From assembly GCA_030456405.1 (NCBI GenBank), contig JAKDNQ010000009.1:1-24477 (forward strand): a stretch of 24,477 nucleotides of DNA. The letters are read 5' to 3'. Source of the DNA: Nitrospira sp. (GTDB lineage: Bacteria > Nitrospirota > Nitrospiria > Nitrospirales > Nitrospiraceae). Shown here one piece after another: positions 1-9,400 of the stretch; within the stretch, counting starts at the first letter, position 1; every line of letters starts with the position of its first letter. The translations under genes were made by a program, and so were the position numbers. The notes beneath the pieces were generated by a model that saw only the letters and a program-made list of their open reading frames with translations, was not told the DNA's origin and searched no databases.

Positions 1-271
1 AGGGATAGGCCTCGGTCTGATAGACAGGATTGCCATAATTGCTCCTGAAGTATTCATGGACGAGACGACCGGTGACATAGTCGACTTGGCCGTTCCCGTG
101 CAAGGAGTAAAGCGTGAGAAACAATCGCGCTTCATGATCATAGTGCTCGTCAATTCTTGTCGCGAGGTCAGGTTCGAGAGGAAGGATCTCCGTCGTCCAC
201 CCACCGGACACGGGAAGGAGGAGAAGAAGAGATACCATGAGGATGGAGGTCGCCGAATGCGAAGATGTCAC
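1..271 (-). CDS. Exported protein of unknown function (5' part, cut by window edge)
   Basis: The reading frame starts at GTG 271 and stays open to the window edge, giving about 90 residues. An in-frame TGA lies 12 nt upstream of the GTG, so the start cannot be further out; a weak GAGAG sits about 8 nt before it. The N-terminus has a hydrophobic core (ILMVSLLLLLPVSGG, residues about 10-24) like a signal peptide, though the n-region carries no positive charge. An ATG at 238 is an alternative start but would leave almost no n-region. The mature part is acidic and aromatic, with segments such as DEHYDHEARLFLTLYSLHG and NYGNPVYQTEAYP. I do not recognise the family. It lies downstream of TcA on the same strand, about 200 bp away, so it could be co-transcribed, but the IS-like relic between them argues it is an independent gene. 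Confidence 0.6.
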   Translation of the reverse strand, partial: MTSSHSATSILMVSLLLLLPVSGGWTTEILPLEPDLATRIDEHYDHEARLFLTLYSLHGNGQVDYVTGRLVHEYFRSNYGNPVYQTEAYP

Positions 272-280
272 AACAGACTC

Positions 281-398
281 TCACGTGATGGGGTGGGCAG
301 GCCGACGAACTGTACCATGGCCTTCCAAGGCCTTCAAGCGAGGGAACTTGCGCGCCAGAAAGTTCTCCTGGTGGACTGTCTACTTTTTGGGGGAGCTT
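281..398 (-). mobile_element. Probable IS3-family left-end relic with broken orfA start
   Basis: Read on the minus strand, this stretch begins with CCCCCAAAAAGTAGACAG, which resembles the terminal sequence of IS3-family elements. It is followed by a purine-rich Shine-Dalgarno-like AGGAGAAC and then CTG GCG CGC AAG TTC (Leu-Ala-Arg-Lys-Phe) where an IS3 orfA would have Met-Ala-Arg-Lys-Phe. The frame continues for 25 codons to a TGA at 281-283 and loses resemblance to the OrfA helix-turn-helix after about seven codons. I infer a decayed end of an insertion sequence with the start codon mutated and most of the element gone. The match is from memory of the family, not from a search. Confidence 0.35.
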
Positions 399-474
399 AC
401 GGTTCCAGGAGCGTTCTTAAGAATGTCTAGATGATCAGCATAGAGGAATATTGTGACGACGCGAGCGACAAGAG

Positions 475-3400
475 TCATGGTTGTGGGAGTTCGAACTGAT
501 ATTTGATGACGAGCCAAGCATCCTTGAGCATCTCTGCTGTGAGTGGAACCGGCGCAGTAACTTGAAGCGCCCAAAAGCCATCGATCTCTTCGAGCATCTC
601 GTCGGAGACGTATTGATGAAGAGTAGGCGGAACGGAAGCTCCCGACGACAGGACGAAGGATTCCGCCTGTTCCGGATCTAAGTTTTCTAACTCCATTGAT
701 TTCAGAAGAGAAACGCTCAGTTCCTGATCGATACGCGCAAACAGTCGCACCGTGTGTACTTTCAGGTTCGTCACGAGCTGATGTCTTGCGAAAAACGGCA
801 GGCGGTCTTTGAGTGGCCCAAGGACGAGTTGTTGACTGGTGACGCCGGCCTCAGGGTGTAAGAAACGATGCCACTCGTTCGGGAATTCATGTTTGAGGCT
901 CAGCATTTGGAACAAACCTTCCCGCTGACTCAAATCGGAGGCGCTTTCAACGTAACCCGTCAAATGTTCCACCGCGGCTTGCTTGAGCGTCTCGCCCCCT
1001 TCGCTGCTGGTATATCGTAAGTGGACAATGACATCGGAAATGGTTTGGTAGTCAAATTGTCTGAATTTCTGAGGGAGTTCCAAATGCCAACTGCTAATCG
1101 CGCCTGCTCCTTCAAACGGGAGATAGCGTTCATCACGGAAGGTCAGCTCGAAGACTCCGCTATCGTTCTGCCCCTGGCTGACTGCAATGGCGGTTGTTGG
1201 AATGGGGTTGTAGACAAACCGTTCGTCCGCCTCTTCCAGCTTCTTCGCGTAGTCAGAGGCAGATGCCGCGATCTTGCTATTGCGGTATTCGTGCTTGAGA
1301 AGGCGCACAATACAATTGAGGTTGGTGTACGGGCCGACCACGCAGGGGACTGAAAGCGACACGGTCTTGATACGCCGTTTATTCTGCCCTGGGTAGTCCA
1401 GGTCGAAGGTTTCCTCGCGCAAATCGAACTCGCAGACGCCTGTTTCCTTCAATTGAATCAATGCCAGAGGGTCAAGCTGCTTCAGGGAAATGTTCTTAAC
1501 AATTTCGTAATCGTGGGGTTTCGCTTCTACATAGGCATTTTCCAATTGTTTGAGAGCCAAATAGAGTTGTTCTCCAGCGAGTAAGCCGCTCCTAGCGCTG
1601 TCCCAATAGCCGAACTTAATGATGTCGCTCGTTGAGAGTCCCATCTCGAAGCGGAAACCTTTCTCTGCCTTTTTCGCCAGGTCATAGGCAAAGAAATAGG
1701 TCTTATAATAGAGGTCTTTCAATTGATCGCCCATCCAACGATACAGTTGATCATTGGAAAATTTACTTTTTAGAAAGTCCTCGACTTCTTTGGTTTGATC
1801 GATTTGAACCTGATGATTATCCATTTCCTTTTGGGCGAGATCGATTCTGATTTCTTGCGCGGTGATTTGCTTATCGATTTGCTTAACTTCAAGTCCAGCC
1901 ATGTTTGCCTGCAATCTTCGATCATGCAATTGTCGTAGGTGGCTTGCTTTTCTCCCAGCGGCAGAAGATTGAGCCGAGGTTACGTTTACGCCAATCTGTA
2001 GACCTCTTGCGACAGCCTGCACCACACTGCCAGCTTGAGGGCCACCAAAACCTGCGCCTGGCCCAATCCCAAAAGGTTTGGCATCGACAGTTATGGTAGG
2101 AATAGCATGAAAAACACTCGCGAGTACTTCGGTAGAGCCAACTCCGATTTCTAGGTCTCGTGAGAGTTTAGCTTTCTTTATCTCCTCAGCTTCTTCGCCG
2201 ATCAGCTTCATGCCGCTTTCATCTTTCACGTCCGGCAATTGTTCATCAGTGATGGCGAATTCCACATCGCGGTCTGGAATACTGACTTCTTCATCTGCCA
2301 GTTTTTGATAATATTCAAGCCGATGGGCAGGGGCCCTTCGGTTTTCCTCCAGACTAGCCTTTGTCTTTTGGGCTTCTTCTAATTGTTTCTTTCTGATCTC
2401 CATCACCAAGGTCTGAATGTTGGTATCATGCTTCGCGCGTAATAACGAAAGGCTCTCCGTATCCTTCTTTTCCAGTGCGGACAACAGCGCATTGCCCAAC
2501 GATTTCACTTCCGACGTCACTTCTAGCGCCCGCGCCAACAGATAGTTGAAGCGGTAATTCGGCATCGGCGTACTCAGGTCGTTGAGTACACTGCTGATGC
2601 TCAGCCCTTGCGCGGCGGCTTGCACAAGCAACGCGGGATCGATCGGCGGCTCGAACAGGGCCAGCTTTCTGAAGACACCTTCGATATTGAGACAGTGGCG
2701 AATTTTGAAGAGACGGTCGGCGACGGTATCCCAGTATTCCAATAATTTAGGGTTATCGGGAATGCAGAAATACAGAGCGGTGGCGAAACCGTGGATATTC
2801 ACATAGTGGGGTTCACCATCGTTCACCGTTCGTGTGGTGATTTGATTGCTGAACGGAAAGATCAACTCCAGATCGACCATGGCATTGGAAAACGCATCCC
2901 ATTTGTCTACAAGGTCCAAATAAGATTTCGGCGGTCTCTTCCCACGTTGAGGGATAAATTCCGGTCGCGCCCCCAGGATATGACCGGCCAGCACATATAA
3001 CTGCGTGGCCTGGTTAAGCGTCTCAATGGTATCTTGACGGAATAGGTAATCTCCCCAGGCAATGAGGTTGTCGATATATTTCATCACGACCCATTTCATA
3101 TAGGCCGATGGGCGTTCACGAGCAATGAAGTGGGGTTGAAACGGGTTATCCCTCCATTCGGTGATGGCCTCATCTGAGGAGTTGGGCTCAAGACGGCTGA
3201 ATATTGTTTCCAAAACGTTCTTACTGTCGGTCACCCGAAACGGTAAAAACCTCCAAACTTGACTGATATTCCCTTTGACATTGATCGGGTCAAAAATGTA
3301 GTGCCACCAGGCCATAGACTCTTCAAAACGCTGGGACTTGGATAGGTGGTCGGCTAATAGAGCCGCAGAATGAAAGTACGTTTCCCAATTGTAAATCGCA

Positions 3401-6400
3401 TAGGGGCGCAGCAATTCATGATATGAGATTCCATTATTCGAGCCATAGTTGTTGTTTGATATAGGAATAACGTTATTGAAGAACGTCTTGATGTTCCCGC
3501 CGGAGAGATATCCCAAGAAGTCTTTGGTGAATGGGTGCGAAAATATATATTTCCGTACCCCAGATAATTCGACATCTGACAAAGTATCTTTGGTCACAAA
3601 AGCAGGATACGGTTCACCTGTTGGCGACACCTCATTCTCAATTGCTTGAGCAGGGGTCATTGTTTTTGTCCCATGATCCGACTGATCCGATCTATAGTGA
3701 AAAGATAGCTCGTTGATAGATGGCATGAAGTTGGATTCGTTTGTGGTCTTGACTATGCCATCGCCGGCAAAGCCAAATGCCCGCGCAAATTGGAAACCTG
3801 CCGTAGTACTATTTGACGAAAGGTCTATCCCACTCCCACTAAGATGTTCGAGATGAAAAACTTTACCCGTGTAGTAAATTTGAATTTTTATATATCTTGG
3901 CACCGCTTTAGTCTTAATGAAGGGAGCGAAGACAAAGCCATCAGGATCTTGGTAAAGCCACACCTCCGTTTTTGTACCTGAAGCATCAGTTATCTTTGAA
4001 TAAATTGCTTCATTAGAAAGCTGTTTGGGAGTCCAAGCCTTACTTTTGTACTCGCTATAGGCCATCTTTATTTCCCAATAGGGAATCGGCGCCATTGAGC
4101 CGCTAGTTGATTTAGCACTCTCCTCTAGAGTTTTGTCCATTCGCCAAGCTGGCGTCCAGGTTTTCTGCATGAGCTGGGGGAAGAAAATAAATAGCCGACC
4201 ATTCCAAACACAAGGAATTACAACAGAACCATTTTGCACTATCTGGCTATCATCATTTTCAACAGTAATGTTGGGAATATCCACATCGATCTTTTCCCAT
4301 GGATACCAATATTCATATTCAAAGTTGTAAGAGCGATAGTAATAGAAATAAGGCGCATTACGAGTTCTGGCTACCACATGAAGCTTTTTGTCCTCGAGAG
4401 ATTCCGGGTCTTTCTCCACATGGAATCCCACCACTTCCAGATTGGCTACTTCGTCGACTTGCCCGATGTATTTTGTATACGCTTGCTGAACCGCTTCCTG
4501 GCTCACGTCGTTTTGCAGCAATTCTGATTCCAGTTCTTTGAAGAACGGGCTTTTGTCATCACGCAACTCCGGGAGAATCCAGTTTTCAGGATAGAGAAAC
4601 ACTTTCCGGTTCGCTTCCCACACTCGATACCGTGCCATCCATTCCCAGCGCTGACGATCCAGAATTTCTGAAGGAACGCCATGCTTATCCTCGAGCCCCA
4701 GAAAGCACCGCTGGATATACAGTTGTACCGAGGAAATAGCTTGCTTGATGCGTGAGGTTTCCATGCAGGCATCCATCTGGACATCGATCAGGAAAAACTC
4801 AAATAAGCTGTCCGCATCGCGAACACCCCAGTCAAGCAGCACCGGTTGTGCCAGTAAATAGGCAATCAGCGCCTGTTTTGAACTCTCGCGCAGCTGATCG
4901 TGCACCGGTTTGATGGCTACCTCCCACTCTTCTTGGGTGTAGCGCGCCCGAATCGCCTCGCGGATAGCGCCTGCAATCTTTTGATTCTTCTCAAACACAG
5001 AGGTCGGTTCGCCCCATTGAAATAACAAATCGATGCCCACGCCTACTTTGTGCTCGACTTTCAGCGTGTCTTGCAGTTTTAATAAGTTCACTTCGTTCTG
5101 AAAGTGCTTGGGATCCTCGAGATTGAAGTAGTCGGTTGAGAGCAGCTTTCCGATATCGCTCTCCAGCCAGCCGGTCAGGTGATGGATTTGCGTTACCAAC
5201 GGAAAGTCTGACTCCACTTCTTCCGGCTCATTGGTCCAACGAAGAAATTCGATCAAGCTCAACTGTTTGGCCAACAAGCTTTTCTTTAATCGGTAAAAGG
5301 CTTCCAACCGCAGCCACTGGCCGAAGGTGAGCCCGTTGAAGTTCAGGTCATCAAAACTAGACGGAAATTCCAGGAAGAGCAGCAGCTCAGCCATCGTCAT
5401 TCCAAACCCATCGAGCAGCATGGCTGCTTTATGCAGTTTGAGGTAGGCCTCCGTGAACGCTTCCGTTCTTAATGCCGGAAACAAATGCTTATCGGAGATG
5501 GGAATTTGCGGCTGGTCATTGAATTTCAGGAACAAGCCAATGATCTTTCCTTGGCTGTCTTCGTCATAACCTTGCAAGAGAAACGGATAGATTGCTCCGG
5601 CTTTCAACAGGACAGGTTTGCTTTCGTAGAATTTGATCAGCTCATCATCGATTCGAGTAGCGGTCTTCCATGCTGGTTTCCTGTTGAACGTAAGGCTGGC
5701 TTCCCCTTCAGCTTCCAACAGGAACGTGTACGTGCCTTCCTGCTCGGGGACAAAAAGCCCGTCCCATCGAGTGGGCGCATCAGGGTTTTCTAGAACGGGA
5801 TCTTGTTGCTCTCGAAGTCGGATGATTTCTTGGTAGAGCGAATCGTTGCTGTCGGTCTTGATGACATCCAGCACCAATTTCGAGGTGAGATCCTCATCCA
5901 ATCCCACATCGGAGGCCAATAGCTGAACCACTTGCCGCAGGCGTAATTGTTCCCTTAGGTATGGCAAGAACGTTTGCGCCAGGAAGACGCGTTTGGTCGA
6001 TGCGCTGTCGTCGGACCCGTTTTCAGGATGGCTATCGGGCGCCAGGAGCAGCGTCTTTGCATTCACGTTGTCCTCAGCTTCAGGAAACATCGGGGCCAAA
6101 ACATCGTCGAAAAAGAGCGTGGGCTGTCCCAGCATCTTATTCACCGCAATCTGAAACCGATCCCGTTCATCCGCAGTACCCGGTAACGTGGCCAACTCCG
6201 ACAACCGAGTTCGATCGGACTCAGATAAGATGCCCGTGACTTGCAGCCCTCGTTCACCACTGAACTGCACTCTCTGTAAAAAGTTTTGAAATTCCCCACC
6301 AGGGGTGGCTTCTTCCTTTTTGCGTTCTTCCAGAAGAAAGGCCGACAGGGCCTCGCGATCACTCTCCTCCAATGTCGCCGTGTACTTATTCCGAGTCGTA

Positions 6401-9400
6401 TCCTGGTACACCGTCGTGCCCTGAACTAAATTGATAATCGCGTCGACAACCGTGCCATCGAACAGCAGGCTCAACTTGCTTCTCAAGAACTCTTCGGTGG
6501 CCTCCTCCGCATCATGGATATCCGCATGATCGGTTTCAATTTGCAGCAGGGCATTGCGTAAACTGATTGCCAGACGAAAGACATCCCCCGTCTCAGGAGC
6601 CAGCGGCCGATCGAGATCGTCCTCATTTCTGATGAGGTAATTTAAGTGGCGTGTGTCGAAGCTTGACTTGTCGATACGTTCATACACTTGAAAAAACACC
6701 AGAGTCTTGGTCGGCTGACTGAACGGATGGGCTTGGTTCTTCAGTAAGTCGAATACGGCGGGAAGTTGTGTCATGCGAATTCCGAGTAGCTTGGCGAGCA
6801 AGACATGGCGGTAGACGTGAGAGACATTCTCCAGCGTTAAGGCATCGGCAATGCCGGCATACGACATGATGGTTTCCAACATGGCAACATCGACTTTGAA
6901 TGCTGCCATGAGAGCAGGCAGGTGGTTACTGATGGATGCGCCCTGTGTCAGATAGACGCCGGAACCATGGTCCTGAAAGATGTCATCTATCGCGATCAAG
7001 TTGTATTGAAGGAAGAGTCGTTCATAGAGCGACGGTTCGCCTGTTGTTCCGATCGCAGTCCAGAAGGTCAGCAGTTTGGCCAGCTCCAAGCCGGTCCGTT
7101 CCTGTACTTGCTTGACCGCCACCAGTTGGTCGATCAAGTAAGGATTGATCTCTTGCACAACCTGGGAGATCGGCTCTGGTTTGCAATCTTTTTCCGGATC
7201 AACAGAAGGAATATCGGCGGTAATCGTCCCTCCAGGTTTGGGATCTGTCCCAGGAGGGAGAGCCGTGACCGTGGTCCCTAGAGAGGCAGGGCGAGAAGGG
7301 GACAGTTTGGCCGCGCGCATCTTCAGTGAAGGACGGTCGACTCTATTCGTCAGCTTGGCCGCCGATTTTGTCCCAACGATAGCCGCATCATCCTCGTTCG
7401 GCGGTAAGGACGGATGGAATGTGAATGTTTTACTAGCTGAAAAGCCTGCTGGGCCGGAAGGGGGGTTCTTGACCGTTTCACCCACCCCAGTAATGGCGAG
7501 ATCGACTTCAGCGATACTCCACCCCAATTTACACCAGAGCCGAATGAAGCGATGCATCCGATCGTATTCGGAAGTGACCGGATCGGTGCCATCCAGATGC
7601 TTGAGTTGGGTCTTGGAAATGTCGCAGGTTTCCTGAGAGGTGCATATGAAGGGTTGGCCCTTGATATGAAGTAGCAAATCCACGGATACTTGTCCCAGTT
7701 CCCCATGTAGCCCGGTAAAGTTTCCTACGAAAATAGGGTTCTTCCCAAAAAAGTCCTGATCGAGCACCAACTTCCCTGTGCTGGTATCCAAATGTCCGAC
7801 AAAGTCTTTCGGATCTGAATGTAAAACATGAAGCTGGCAATCCGTATCAAGATAAAGATCAACAGTAAAAGTCGTATTATTGTCAGTACGCTGTACCGAG
7901 GCTCGAATCGTGCCCTCTATGCACTTGCAGGCAGATGCATCCTCCAGAACAATCAACTTGCCTATCTTCGCAAAATATTTGTAAACCCAGCAGGCAATGT
8001 AATTCTTGTCGAAGCGGTTATCACGATGTTGCACCCAGTCCTCTTGCAACAATTCGACGACTTTCTGATACTTCAATTTGATGTCGGTTTTGCTGCCATC
8101 CACCAACGTTTGCAAATAGCGATAGCTGTACGGAATCTGGTTCATGTAGGCCAACGCCCGGCCTGACAGATAATTGGGATTGATGTAGCGGGTTTTCAGC
8201 AATGCGATCAAATCGACGTAGAGGATATTGACTCGCCGCAAGAAACCGACCATCCCTGTGTCCTGGGCAGGCTTCACCCACTTCAGTTCATTCAGCATCT
8301 TGTTTTCACTGTCGATGCCGTAGTAGGCCCAGGGTTCTTGCAGCCCGATTGTGGAGCGATACTGGGCTGGTGTGAGGGTGGTGTGCTTGTCCAGTTCATA
8401 CCATTCGCGAGTATGAAACCCTTCTTTGGTCAGGATGACGTATTCTTCTTCGGTCAGCCCCAGATACTCGGCGGCGATGGCGCGATCAACGGAGAGTATG
8501 TGCAGTGCTTGCAATCGTTCGCTCTCCGCCTTGCCGGCCTTCTCGTCGGGAACAAAAGGCACTGTCAAGGTATTCGAAGCGGCGATGCCGGCCTTGCGCC
8601 GCTCACCCGCATCCTTCCGAAACGTGTGGAACAATTCGTAACGGCTCGTGTTGAGGAATTTCAGGTACTGGCGGATGGCGTCGATAGGTTGATGGTAGGG
8701 CAGTCGGCACACCGGATAGACGGCTTTGTGAAGAATTTCGTAAGCGCTGTAATTTATATGTTGCGGCTCAGCAAGCAGCTGGCCGCTGCTTTCATCGACG
8801 ACGTTATGAGCGGCAATGTGAGCTTGTTTCGGTTTACTCGGATTGTCTTCATAGTTTTCGAGATCAACGACAAAGCTCTCCATGACCTCATTGACGAGAT
8901 CGATATAGGGAATGAGGGTGTTGGTATTCTCGCAAGTCAATTGCAGACGACCAAGATCAGGACGGCGGCGAAACAGCTTATTCAGAGGAGTATCTTCATG
9001 TATCCCGGGCACACCGGTAAATCGACTCAATGGTTCGTCTGGATCTGGTGGTTCGTCTGGGTCTACTGGTTCCTCAGGAGGCGGAACGAGGTTGTTATTA
9101 CGCAAGTATTGAAACAGCTCCACCAGATAGGCCGCCGGGCTGTACACCGAATTGCAATGCTCGCACTGGCAGAGATCGACACTTCCAAACAACGTTTCGA
9201 AATTGATCGGGATATTTTTCTGCTTCGCCTCCTTCACGGCAATTTCCATCCGAGCATCGACCGATTGTCCGCCATGAACCATGTGAACGGTGGGGCTCAA
9301 GATCGCCTCACGCAGCGCCACCCAGGCATATGCATTCCTATCGTTAATGCGTCGGGCTTGGTCGTGGATGGTTCTGGCGACCTGCTCCCCGCCCAGCGAT

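Noticed and set aside
56..430. 124-codon plus-strand frame at the left edge
   Set aside because: The opposite strand encodes a signal-peptide protein that reads more plausibly, and the plus-strand product is rich in Arg with no recognisable pattern.
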